Assembly: GCA_021372895.1 (NCBI GenBank)
Contig: JAJFTP010000039.1
Coordinates: forward strand, 1 to 54,893
Direction: 5' to 3'
Length of the DNA: 54,893 bases
DNA from: Synergistaceae bacterium
Lineage (GTDB): Bacteria > Synergistota > Synergistia > Synergistales > Synergistaceae
Part shown: in pieces, positions 35,649 through 46,426 of the stretch
How the letters are laid out: every line of letters begins with the position of its first letter
Position numbering within the stretch: the stretch's first letter is position 1
Program-made: the position numbers and the translations under genes
Notes under the pieces: model-generated
Told to the model about the DNA's origin: nothing
The model's input: the letters and a program-made list of their open reading frames with translations, nothing else
The model's database searches: none

Positions 35649-36376
35649 TGAAGGACGGACGTGAAGACCTGCTCAGAGGACTTCTGAAGATAAGACAGCC
35701 GGATGAGAAGAACGGCTTAAGGGTGAACCTTGACACTATACTCCTTGCTCACTTTACAAAGCCGCGCAGCCGCGAAAGGATACTTGAAATAGGCTGCGCG
35801 CACGGCGCAATATCTCTGATACTTGCTAAAAGGGGATTCAGTGTAGAGGGGTTCGACATACAGCCGTATCTGGTGGAGCTTGCTGCCGAGAACGCAGAGT
35901 ATAACGGGCTTCAGCACAGAGCAAAGTTTTACGTCAGTGATCTGCGCGAATATAAGAGGACATGGGAAGCGCAGACTTTCGACAGGATCGTGGTCAACCC
36001 GCCTTACGACGAACTTAGCAAAAACAGGAGCCCGTCGGATGCGCTCGCGGCGGCAATGCACGGGACCATGTGCACGCTTGAAGATGTCATCGCTGCCTCA
36101 CGCTACCTTCTGAAGAATAAAGGATATTTGGATATGGTAATACGCGCGAACAGGGTCGGCGAATTATTCTCACTTCTGGACAAGTACTGTATCCCGCCCA
36201 AGGTGATGCGTTCCGTGCATCCAAAGCCCGGTGCCAATGCGACGGTCATCCTTGTGGAAGCGATGTGCGCCGCGAGCCATGGGCTTAAAATCGAACCTCC
36301 GATATTCGTTCTTGGGGATGACGGCAAAGAGACGCGGGAACTGCTTGAAGCATATAGAATAGAGGCGAAGGACTGA
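35648..36376 (+). CDS. TrmN6-like SAM-dependent methyltransferase
   Basis: The 242-residue protein is a class I SAM-dependent N6-adenine-type methyltransferase. It has LDTILLAHF, the SAM-binding ILEIGCAHGAISLIL and the catalytic N117-P-P-Y120. The overall pattern resembles YfiC/TrmN6, which methylates A37 of tRNA-Val, but the exact target here is not proven. It overlaps smc by one base upstream and rsmI by one base downstream, so translation is coupled. The RNA-modification neighbour fits a tRNA or rRNA target. Confidence 0.87.
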   Translation: MKDGREDLLRGLLKIRQPDEKNGLRVNLDTILLAHFTKPRSRERILEIGCAHGAISLILAKRGFSVEGFDIQPYLVELAAENAEYNGLQHRAKFYVSDLREYKRTWEAQTFDRIVVNPPYDELSKNRSPSDALAAAMHGTMCTLEDVIAASRYLLKNKGYLDMVIRANRVGELFSLLDKYCIPPKVMRSVHPKPGANATVILVEAMCAASHGLKIEPPIFVLGDDGKETRELLEAYRIEAKD

Positions 36377-37212
36377 TGCCCCTTATAATAATACCCACAC
36401 CGATCGGCAACCTCGAAGATATTACGCTGCGCGGCCTCAGGGTACTAAGGGAGGCAGATGTGATCGCGTGTGAGGATACCAGACATACGCTCAAGCTGCT
36501 GAATCATTTCGATATAAAGAAACCACTCATCTCGTGTCATGAACACAACGAGGCAGAACGGGTAGATACTCTTATGAGGCGCATAGAAAACGGCGAGACT
36601 GTTGCGCTGGTATCGGATGCAGGTACACCTGGGCTTTCAGACCCGGGTTTTATCATTATCAAAGCGGCGATCGAAAGAGGGCTTCCGTATGATGTTCTGC
36701 CAGGGGCTAACGCGCTGCTGCCTGCGCTGCTGCTGTCCAATATGGGGATGGAGTCTTTTTTGTTCGCCGGCTTTCTCAAAGGCAGTAAGGAAGAGAAAAA
36801 AAAGAGGCTGGAAGGGCTTAAAAACATAGAGGAATTACTGGTATTCTATATGGCTCCGCACCATCTTATAAAAGAGCTGTGTATGATGGGGGAAGTTCTG
36901 GGAGACAGAAAGGCTGCTCTGGTACGAGAGATAAGCAAAATACATCAGGAATCTATTCACGGGACGCTGCTTTCATTCAAAGATACTTTGCCTGAAGATA
37001 AAATCCGCGGTGAGTTTGTCTGTATTGTAGAAGGGAGCAAGAAAGAAGCAGAAGTTCAGGATGATTCCGCCTGGATGAATGAAGCGGAGCAAATGTACAA
37101 AGCCGGCGAACAGATGAAAAATGTTGCAAACTTGCTTACAATCAAGTATCGTATTCCACGAAACAGAATAAAACGGTACATTTTTGAGAAGTGTGCCGAG
37201 GAGGGTAAATAA
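36376..37212 (+). CDS. rsmI: 16S rRNA 2'-O-methyltransferase RsmI
   Basis: RsmI methylates the ribose of C1402 in 16S rRNA. The 278-residue protein has the tetrapyrrole-methylase fold with LIIIPTPIGNLEDITLRGLRVL at the start, ACEDTRHTLKLL, SDAGTPGLSDPG and LPGANALLPALLLSNM, all diagnostic. The C-terminal ~50 residues form a charged helical region. It overlaps the upstream methyltransferase (TGATG) and directly abuts metG. Confidence 0.95.
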   Translation: MPLIIIPTPIGNLEDITLRGLRVLREADVIACEDTRHTLKLLNHFDIKKPLISCHEHNEAERVDTLMRRIENGETVALVSDAGTPGLSDPGFIIIKAAIERGLPYDVLPGANALLPALLLSNMGMESFLFAGFLKGSKEEKKKRLEGLKNIEELLVFYMAPHHLIKELCMMGEVLGDRKAALVREISKIHQESIHGTLLSFKDTLPEDKIRGEFVCIVEGSKKEAEVQDDSAWMNEAEQMYKAGEQMKNVANLLTIKYRIPRNRIKRYIFEKCAEEGK

Positions 37213-39174
37213 ATGACAAATAAAAAGACATTTTACATAACTACCCCGATCTATTATGTTAACGATGTCCCGCATATCGGCCATGCCTACACTACCATAG
37301 CGGCTGATACGCTGGCGCGTTGGCACAGATCCGCCGGTGAAAACACCCGTTTCCTGACCGGCACCGATGAGCATGGACAGAAGATCCAGAATGTGGCAGA
37401 GAAGAGAGGCATCACGCCAAAGCAACTATGCGACGAAGTGGTCCAGAACTTCCAGAGACTCTGGGACGTGCTCAATATATCAAATGACGATTTTATACGC
37501 ACGACTGATCCGCGCCATGAGAAGGTGGTCCAGGAAATATTCAGACGTCTGATGGCCAACGGGGATATATACAAGGGCGAATATGAGGGCTGGTACTGCG
37601 TGCCATGCGAGACATACGTCCCCGAGGCGCAGATGGGAGAAGGACAGACCTGCCCCGACTGTCACAGGCCGCTGACAAGAATGACGGAGGAAACATACTT
37701 CTTCAGACTTTCGAAATATACCGAGCCGTTGCTCAAGTTTTATGAGGAGCATCCTGACGCTATCATGCCTAAGTCCCGCTATAACGAGATAGTCAGCTTT
37801 ATCAGGAGCGGGCTCCGTGACCAGTCGGTCTCGCGGACAACGCTCAAGTGGGGCGTACCGGTGCCGGGTGACGACAAACATGTAATCTACGTCTGGTTCG
37901 ATGCGCTCATAAACTACCTCTCCGCACTTGATTATCCTGAAAAGGGCGGACTTTGGGAGAAATACTGGCCTGCAGCACGCCATCTCGTAGGCAAGGACAT
38001 AATAAGATTCCACTGTGTGATCTGGCCGGCGATGCTCTTGGCGCTCGGAGTCAACCCGCCTGTGAGGGTCTTTGCACATGGCTGGTGGACAGTGGAAGGC
38101 GATAAAATGTCAAAATCCGTGGGTAACGTAGTCGACCCGTTTGAGATGGCTGACCTCTACGGTGTCGATGCCTTTCGCTATTTCCTGCTCCGCGAGGTCC
38201 CGTTCGGACATGACGGTGATTTCTCAGAGCTAGCTCTTGTCCAGCGCATCAATTCCGACCTTGCCAATGACCTCGGCAACCTGCTGAGCCGGAGCCTTCA
38301 GATGATAGAGAAGTTTCGCGCAGGCGAGCTTCCTGTTAGTTATACTGCAACAGATCTTGACAAGGAGATAGAGGCGCTTGCAAACAAAACAGCCGCTGAA
38401 ATGGAAACATATATGGAACGTTTTGCGTTTGACGATTCGCTAAAGACGCTCTGGAATTTTATAAGCAGGGCGAACAAGTACATAGACGAGACAGAACCAT
38501 GGAAACTTGGCAGGGAGGGCGAAGTAGAAAGGCTTGATGCGGTGCTCAGGACCCTCTGGGAATCGCTTCGTCTGACAGCTGTCCTCGCCGCGCCTTTTAT
38601 ACCTGAGACATCCGCTCGTATATGGGAGCAGCTTGGGCTTACAGGTGACCCGCTTGACGGCGGACGCGCGGTATGGGGATGGGGCAGGCTCTGCGGGCCG
38701 GTAACTGTAAAGAAAGGTCCAATCCTCTTTCCTCGTATAGATGTGGATAAGTGGAAAGCCGATAAAGAGGCCCGTGACCTTGAAAAACGTGCCAAGGAGG
38801 ATCCCTCTGCGTTTTATAAGTTTGACGACCATGAGCCGGAGGTATCTATAGATGATTTCAGTAAACTCGAGTTTCGGGTCGCGCTCGTTGAAAAGGTCGA
38901 AGCAGTGCCCAAAGCGGACAAACTCTACATACTGAGCCTCGACCTTGGCTATGAGAAGCGTACCATAGTTTCCAGCATTCGTGAATTTTATAAGCCGGAA
39001 GATTTGGAGGGCAAAAAGATAATTGTCCTCTGTAACCTGAAACCGGCAAAGTTCAGAGGAGTGCTGAGCAACGGGATGCTGCTTGCGGCCGAAAGCCCCG
39101 ATACCAGAAAAGAAGCGCTCACTCTGCTCACTGTGATGGACGACTCCATCCCTATCGGAAGCAGGATACATTAA
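37213..39174 (+). CDS. metG: Methionyl-tRNA synthetase
   Basis: MetRS charges both methionine tRNAs, two of which lie at the far end of this window. The 653-residue protein has the HIGH-type motif (HIGHAYTTIAADTLARW), a four-cysteine zinc knuckle (C129, C132, C147, C150), KMSKS at 298-302, an anticodon-binding helical domain, and a C-terminal EMAP/Trbp-like tRNA-binding domain beginning near residue 550 (IDDFSKLEFRVALVEKVE). It starts immediately after the rsmI stop and is followed by a hairpin terminator. Confidence 0.97.
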   Translation: MTNKKTFYITTPIYYVNDVPHIGHAYTTIAADTLARWHRSAGENTRFLTGTDEHGQKIQNVAEKRGITPKQLCDEVVQNFQRLWDVLNISNDDFIRTTDPRHEKVVQEIFRRLMANGDIYKGEYEGWYCVPCETYVPEAQMGEGQTCPDCHRPLTRMTEETYFFRLSKYTEPLLKFYEEHPDAIMPKSRYNEIVSFIRSGLRDQSVSRTTLKWGVPVPGDDKHVIYVWFDALINYLSALDYPEKGGLWEKYWPAARHLVGKDIIRFHCVIWPAMLLALGVNPPVRVFAHGWWTVEGDKMSKSVGNVVDPFEMADLYGVDAFRYFLLREVPFGHDGDFSELALVQRINSDLANDLGNLLSRSLQMIEKFRAGELPVSYTATDLDKEIEALANKTAAEMETYMERFAFDDSLKTLWNFISRANKYIDETEPWKLGREGEVERLDAVLRTLWESLRLTAVLAAPFIPETSARIWEQLGLTGDPLDGGRAVWGWGRLCGPVTVKKGPILFPRIDVDKWKADKEARDLEKRAKEDPSAFYKFDDHEPEVSIDDFSKLEFRVALVEKVEAVPKADKLYILSLDLGYEKRTIVSSIREFYKPEDLEGKKIIVLCNLKPAKFRGVLSNGMLLAAESPDTRKEALTLLTVMDDSIPIGSRIH

Positions 39175-39186
39175 AAGACTTTGCGC

Positions 39187-39230
39187 AGCAGCCATGCCGT
39201 CGGCAGATGCGGGCGGCATGGCTGCTCTTT
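39187..39230 (+). terminator. Hairpin terminator after metG
   Basis: AGCAGCCATGCCG (39187-39199) and CGGCATGGCTGCT (39214-39226) are perfect reverse complements, a 13-bp GC-rich stem with a 14-nt loop, followed by a short CTTT. The T-run is weak, but position and stem strength support termination. Confidence 0.65.
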
Positions 39231-39271
39231 AACTGCGACGTATTTCTGCAGTTTTTTGAAAGGAAGAAGAA

Positions 39272-42180
<2,909 letters not shown>

Positions 42181-42184
<4 letters not shown>

Positions 42185-42209
42185 CGAGCCCGGTCTGGAA
42201 TGCTATAAT
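42181..42209 (+). promoter_or_regulatory. Promoter of tRNA-Pro
   Basis: TTGACG at 42181-42186 and TATAAT at 42204-42209 have 17-bp spacing, with TG two bases before the -10 (TGCTATAAT). It is close to full consensus. The predicted start is only a few bases upstream of the mature tRNA 5' end. The -35 overlaps the tsaC stop codon. Confidence 0.85.
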
Positions 42210-42221
42210 TCACGCTGCTTC

Positions 42222-42299
42222 CGGGGCGTAGCGCAGTCTGGTTAGCGTGCCTGGTTCGGGACCAGGAGGTCGGAAGTTCAAATCTTCTCGCCCCGACCA
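42222..42299 (+). tRNA. tRNA-Pro (anticodon CGG)
   Basis: A full cloverleaf is visible: acceptor CGGGGCG/CGCCCCG, D-arm GCGC...GCGT, anticodon stem CCTGG/CCAGG around the loop TTCGGGA (anticodon CGG, reading CCG), T-arm GGAAG-TTCAAAT-CTTCT with one G-U pair, discriminator A and an encoded CCA. It has its own promoter and terminator, so it is a single-gene transcript. Confidence 0.95.
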
Positions 42300-42320
42300 T
42301 AGTAAATACTGGTTCTCGGT

Positions 42321-42342
42321 TTCCCGGCCGGGAACTTTTTTT
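42321..42342 (+). terminator. Terminator after tRNA-Pro
   Basis: The palindrome TTCCCGGCCGGGAA (42321-42334) is followed one base later by seven T residues (42336-42342). It is a compact intrinsic terminator 22 nt after the tRNA. Confidence 0.85.
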
Positions 42343-42401
42343 ATCCCTGAAAACAATGTAACGGGCATATATAAATATGGATTTTTCAGTAATTTATACA
42401 T

Positions 42402-42430
42402 TTGACTAATTTTGTTAATCCTGATATAGT
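42402..42430 (+). promoter_or_regulatory. Promoter of smpB
   Basis: TTGACT at 42402-42407 and TATAGT at 42425-42430 are spaced by 17 bp. The smpB ATG lies 21 nt after the -10 element, with GAGGTGAG as ribosome site. Confidence 0.75.
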
Positions 42431-42451
42431 CAGCATGTGAGGTGAGTTATT

Positions 42452-42919
42452 ATGCCGGATGATAAGACTGTTGCGCAGAATCGAAAAGCGCGGCACGAAT
42501 ATTTCATATTGGAATCATTCGAAACAGGCATAATGCTCTCCGGAACGGAAATAAAATCCGTCAGGGAAGGGCAGTTAAACCTGAAGGATGGATTTGCGAG
42601 AGTCGAAAACGGGGAACTGTGGCTTTACAACGTGCACATATCTCCGTATGAAAAGGGCAGCTACTACAACAAAGAACCGATGCGGCCGAGGAAGCTCCTC
42701 GTCCATAAATCGGAGATAAGAAAGCTCCTTTCAAAGACGCGTGAAAAAGGTCTCACCCTCGTTCCGCTGAAGATATACATCAAGCAGGGAAGATGGGCGA
42801 AGTGCGAACTGGCAATAGCCAAGGGCAAGCAGCTCCATGACAAACGAGATACTGCCGCAGCAAAGGACGCCAGCAGAGAAATGGAGCGGGCGATCCGCCG
42901 CAAAGTTCGCGGAGAATAA
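42452..42919 (+). CDS. smpB: SsrA-binding protein SmpB
   Basis: SmpB carries tmRNA into stalled ribosomes and mimics the missing codon-anticodon pair. The 155-residue protein has NRKARHEYFILESFETGIMLSGTEIKSVREG-type N-terminal sequence, KLLVHKSEI, the conserved LKIYIKQGRWAKCELAIAKGK, and a basic C-terminal tail (KDASREMERAIRRKVRGE) that enters the mRNA channel. The ssrA gene begins 44 nt after the stop, so protein and RNA partners are made side by side. Confidence 0.97.
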   Translation: MPDDKTVAQNRKARHEYFILESFETGIMLSGTEIKSVREGQLNLKDGFARVENGELWLYNVHISPYEKGSYYNKEPMRPRKLLVHKSEIRKLLSKTREKGLTLVPLKIYIKQGRWAKCELAIAKGKQLHDKRDTAAAKDASREMERAIRRKVRGE

Positions 42920-42963
42920 TTTTAACGGCAGTTAAAGCATGCATTATGATGCTTATTACATAA

Positions 42964-43320
42964 GGGGACGTATGGTTTCGACAGCAGGTTGGAGGATCGG
43001 GAGGAGCGTGCCGAGGATGGGGAACCCTCGTAAATCCGGCTCCAAAACAATAATCGTCAATAACGATTACGCACTCGCTGCTTAGTTTTAAGTAGCGCGC
43101 TCTCTGGAGCTTCCGTCATCGGGCTTCAGAAGGGCGTCACAAAGATGACTGGGACCTCCTCAGCGCTTTCTGGTTGGGGTTCGAGACTCTAGGGAAGGCT
43201 GGGCAATGCGGATCCTGTCTTTGGGAGCCGCAGAGCCGAGATCAAAGCAAAGACTACGCACGTAGTGCCTCCCAGATTGGCCCCTGTTGGACCGGAGTTC
43301 GAATCTCCGCGTCTCCACCA
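42964..43320 (+). ncRNA. ssrA: Transfer-messenger RNA (tmRNA)
   Basis: A one-piece tmRNA of 357 nt. The 5' GGGGACG pairs with the 3' CGTCTCC, followed by discriminator A and encoded CCA. GGAGTTCGAATCTCC near the 3' end is the T-arm. The tag frame at 43056-43085 follows TAATC and reads V-N-N-D-Y-A-L-A-A-stop, with the expected LAA degron end. The first tag residue is Val (GTC) and not the common Ala or Gly. It sits between smpB and a strong terminator. A 70-codon frame in the 3' half is a chance ORF. Confidence 0.96.
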
Positions 43321-43329
43321 ACTATCTTA

Positions 43330-43357
43330 ATAGACCCTCTTGAAGGGTCTATTTTTT
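43330..43357 (+). terminator. Terminator after ssrA
   Basis: ATAGACCCT (43330-43338) and AGGGTCTAT (43344-43352) form a 9-bp stem with a 5-nt loop, running into TTTTTT (43352-43357). Confidence 0.9.
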
Positions 43358-43455
43358 GGGGTGCGCCCGACATGTGCGCAGGCTAGAATACTTTATCTCA
43401 AGTGTAAACAACGCTATGGTTTCTTACAACATGTCTTATAACATGATTAGTAATA

Positions 43456-43484
43456 TTGACTTAGAGTAACCTCAGGACTAAAAT
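43456..43484 (+). promoter_or_regulatory. Promoter of the SPASM-like radical SAM gene
   Basis: TTGACT at 43456-43461 and TAAAAT at 43479-43484 are 17 bp apart. The leader would be about 95 nt. The rest of the 43359-43587 spacer is AT-rich, with no small ORF bearing a ribosome site that I can see. Confidence 0.7.
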
Positions 43485-43587
43485 ATGCCGTAATACATCA
43501 CATCAATACGCGGCGATAATAATTTTTATTGATCCGCATTTTATAAAAAATCAATCCAATGTATGTCGAGGCGAAGGAGTGGGTAAT

Positions 43588-44949
43588 ATGGCTTTTAACA
43601 TGAAGGAATATGTGGAGGGTTTAGGTGCAAAAATTGCTCTTTCTTATCTGGACAGCGACCCTGAGACAAATATTCCAAAGATAGTGCGATGGGTCGAAAA
43701 ATTTGACAGAAATGGGATTTATTCTGCAGCATATCCTTATATTGATAAGATAGCTAACGATCCTGACGATATATGGTTCAAATTTATAAAAAGTATATAT
43801 AGTGATATTGATCCGAAGGTACGCAAGACCATTTTTCGCAACTTTCTGTTGAACTCTGCCATAGCAGGCTTCAACCGCAGGACCGAAAGCGAGAAAAAAT
43901 ATAACTGTAATGTGCCATGGGCTATGCTGATAGACCCGACAAGCGCCTGTAATCTTAATTGTGTCGGTTGCTGGGCTGCGGAATATGACCATGCTCTTAA
44001 CATGGATTTTACGACACTTGACAGCATAGTAACCCAGGGCAAAGAACTGGGCACTTATATGTACCTGTTCAGCGGCGGTGAACCGCTTATGCGCAAAACA
44101 GACATAATACGCCTGTGTGAAAAGCATGATGACTGTACGTTTTTGGCATTTACAAACGCAACCCTTATTGATGATGATTTTGCCGACGAGATGTTGCGCG
44201 TTAAAAATTTTATTCCTGCAATCAGTGTAGAGGGATTTGAAGAGGAAACTGATTTCCGCCGGGGCAAAGGAACATACAGGGCAGTTGAAAAGGCCATGGA
44301 TATACTTAAAAATAGAAAGCTGCCCTTCGGCATATCATGCTGTTACACAAGTAAGAATATAGATTCCATAGGCAGTGAGGCATTCTTTGACCATATGATA
44401 GAAAAGGGAGCAAAGTTTGCATGGCTCTTCACTTATATGCCTATAGGGGTGAATGCGGAGACGGATCTCATGGTAACACCGGAACAGCGTGAATTTATGT
44501 ACCATCGTATCCGTGAATTCCGTAAGACCAAGCCTATTTTCACAATGGATTTCTGGAATGACGGAGAATATGTCGGCGGGTGTATTGCTGGCGGACGCAG
44601 ATACCTGCACATAAATGCCAATGGAGATATTGAGCCTTGTGCGTTTATCCACTACTCGGACTCGAACATACACGAAAAGACACTGCTGGAGGCCTATCAG
44701 TCTCCTCTTTTCATGCAGTACAGAGCTAATCAGCCATTTAATGATAACATGCTGCGCCCATGCCCGTTGCTTGATAACCATGGCAGGCTGACAGAAATCG
44801 TCGAAAAATCAGGGGCTGTTTCAACGGATATGCTCAACCGGGAAAATGTGAGGGATCTATCTTCCAAATGTGAAAAAAGCGCAACCGCATGGGCGCCTGT
44901 AGCATCAAAACTCTGGTCTGACCGCACGATTAAACATATAGAACAATAA
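43588..44949 (+). CDS. Radical SAM protein with SPASM-like C terminus, function unknown
   Basis: This 453-residue protein has a helical N-terminal region (about 1-110) and a radical SAM core with C121-x3-C125-x2-C128 in CNLNCVGCW and SGGEPL. The C-terminal cysteine pattern (GGCIAGGRRYLHINANGDIEPC, then RPCPLLD, then SKCEK) suggests extra iron-sulfur clusters as in SPASM proteins. Similar full-length proteins are common in anaerobic Firmicutes and related bacteria, but I know of no established function. No precursor peptide gene is visible nearby, so RiPP maturation is not supported. ATG 43588 lies 8 nt after GAAGGAG; the GTG at 43579 overlaps that site. Confidence 0.85.
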   Translation: MAFNMKEYVEGLGAKIALSYLDSDPETNIPKIVRWVEKFDRNGIYSAAYPYIDKIANDPDDIWFKFIKSIYSDIDPKVRKTIFRNFLLNSAIAGFNRRTESEKKYNCNVPWAMLIDPTSACNLNCVGCWAAEYDHALNMDFTTLDSIVTQGKELGTYMYLFSGGEPLMRKTDIIRLCEKHDDCTFLAFTNATLIDDDFADEMLRVKNFIPAISVEGFEEETDFRRGKGTYRAVEKAMDILKNRKLPFGISCCYTSKNIDSIGSEAFFDHMIEKGAKFAWLFTYMPIGVNAETDLMVTPEQREFMYHRIREFRKTKPIFTMDFWNDGEYVGGCIAGGRRYLHINANGDIEPCAFIHYSDSNIHEKTLLEAYQSPLFMQYRANQPFNDNMLRPCPLLDNHGRLTEIVEKSGAVSTDMLNRENVRDLSSKCEKSATAWAPVASKLWSDRTIKHIEQ

Positions 44950-44989
44950 AACACAGAGAAATCCCGCTCCATAGGTTCTGTACAAGCTC

Positions 44990-45037
44990 GGCGGAAAATA
45001 AAACAGCGTTTTATAAAAAGTCTCTTTATTTTCCGCC
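44990..45037. repeat. 13-bp perfect inverted repeat after the radical SAM gene
   Basis: GGCGGAAAATAAA (44990-45002) and TTTATTTTCCGCC (45025-45037) are exact reverse complements around a 22-nt loop. No good T-run follows on the plus strand. It may act as a weak terminator or an mRNA 3' end stabiliser. Otherwise the spacer 44950-45226 holds only a candidate promoter for the next gene. Confidence 0.5.
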
Positions 45038-45149
45038 TGTATATATTTAAAATCAGAATACAATCCAAGACTAACCCTCACTTTGAATATCCAAATCTGA
45101 CGGAATTTTTGTTTTTAAAACGCTTGTTTTGAAATAGGGAATTATACCC

Positions 45150-45177
45150 TTGTTCACCTTTTACCTGTTGCTATATT
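45150..45177 (+). promoter_or_regulatory. Candidate promoter of the FIST-aldehyde dehydrogenase pair
   Basis: TTGTTC at 45150-45155 and TATATT at 45172-45177 are spaced by 16 bp. The match is moderate. It lies about 50 nt ahead of the FIST gene, whose ribosome site is GGGAGG. Confidence 0.4.
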
Positions 45178-45226
45178 GGCAATGAGCATTACCACGTAAA
45201 CATAATCTGATGGGAGGTAATATTTT

Positions 45227-46393
45227 ATGTTCAAAGCAAAAGTCGGCTCAAGTATCTCAGCAAGTGCAAAGACGGCAGGAATGGAGGCGGCTGCCGCTGC
45301 AAAAAGCGGCCTTGATTCTGTAAAGATGGCTTTTGTCTATGGAAGCTGTGAGTATAATATCGACCAAATGATGGCTGGTGTTAAAGAGGTATTACCCGGA
45401 GTTCCTGCACTTGGCAACACATCATTTACCGGAATCATCACCCCCAACGGGTTTGTGGGTTCTGATGACGGTTTCGTTGGCGTGATGGCGTTTTCAGATG
45501 AAAATATGACAGTCGGAGTTGCTGCGGCAGAGCGTGGATCCGATCCATTTGCAACGGGCAGATCAGTTGCGCTTGAGGCTATGAAGAATGCGGGCAAGAC
45601 ATGCGCGCCAAACTTCTTCTATATGGCTGCGTCTCCGGCGGAAGAGGAATTCTATCTCAAAGGCATCAGTTCCGTAATAGGCAGAATTCCTTTTTTTGGC
45701 GGCAGCGCCGCTGATAATTCTATCGCCGGGAAATGGAAACTTTATGCAGACGGCAAGAATTTCGGAGATGGCGTTGTTACAGCCTTCTTTTATACGGATG
45801 TCAAGATGACGAACCTCTTTACAGGCGCTTATCGGGAAACAGATGACTTTGGCGTAATAACCAAGGTTCGCGGGAATCGCACGCTGGTGGAGATAGACGG
45901 GGTCCCCGCAATGCAGAAATACGCAGAATGGATGGGCTGCGATAAGAGTTCGCTTTTAGGTATGGATCTTCTGGTGGCTGCCATTGGCGCTCCGCTTGGG
46001 GTGAAGGACCGTCTGGGTGACCTTACAGCTATACGCCACCCGATGAATGGAAATGAAGACGGATCTATGGCTATCGGCAACAACCTGGCTGAGAAGACAT
46101 GCGTCATCCGTATGGAAGCGACAGTCGACGAGTTGATTGATTCCACCGGAAGTACGCTCCGGTCTCTTATAGCGAAAATGGACACAAAACCGGCGGCGTT
46201 CCACCTTGTGCATTGCGGAGGACGCAGAGCTGGGATCGGTGACAGAATTGGAGAAGTTGCGGAGCAGATCAAAAAAGCAGCTGGTGATGTCCCGTTTATA
46301 GTTGAGTTCACTTTTGGGGAATATGGTTTTGAGAGTGACAACAATAACACCTGTGGCGGGCTGATGCTCTCTTTTACAGGATTTGGCAAATAG
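45227..46393 (+). CDS. FIST-domain sensory protein
   Basis: This 388-residue protein has no signal peptide or membrane helix. It fits the FIST N-terminal plus FIST_C layout: KMAFVYGSCEYNIDQMMAGVKEVLPGVPALGNTSFTGII in the first half, GIPFFGGSAADN-like (RIPFFGGSAADN) in the middle, and FHLVHCGGRRAGIGDR and CGGLMLSFTGFG at the end. FIST domains are thought to bind small ligands such as amino acids and usually pair with signalling domains; this one stands alone. It is followed 33 nt later by an aldehyde dehydrogenase, probably in the same operon, which hints at a metabolic sensing or chaperoning role. Confidence 0.85.
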   Translation: MFKAKVGSSISASAKTAGMEAAAAAKSGLDSVKMAFVYGSCEYNIDQMMAGVKEVLPGVPALGNTSFTGIITPNGFVGSDDGFVGVMAFSDENMTVGVAAAERGSDPFATGRSVALEAMKNAGKTCAPNFFYMAASPAEEEFYLKGISSVIGRIPFFGGSAADNSIAGKWKLYADGKNFGDGVVTAFFYTDVKMTNLFTGAYRETDDFGVITKVRGNRTLVEIDGVPAMQKYAEWMGCDKSSLLGMDLLVAAIGAPLGVKDRLGDLTAIRHPMNGNEDGSMAIGNNLAEKTCVIRMEATVDELIDSTGSTLRSLIAKMDTKPAAFHLVHCGGRRAGIGDRIGEVAEQIKKAAGDVPFIVEFTFGEYGFESDNNNTCGGLMLSFTGFGK

Positions 46394-46426
46394 CGGATAA
46401 ATTTTTGCAATAAGGGGGACTGTGAA

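Noticed and set aside
43174-43386. 70-codon plus-strand ORF inside the tmRNA 3' half
   Set aside because: The sequence is explained by tmRNA pseudoknots, T-arm and terminator.
43359-43587. Precursor peptide gene for the SPASM-like radical SAM protein
   Set aside because: No short ORF with a ribosome site is visible upstream or in the downstream spacer, so a peptide-modifying role is unsupported here.
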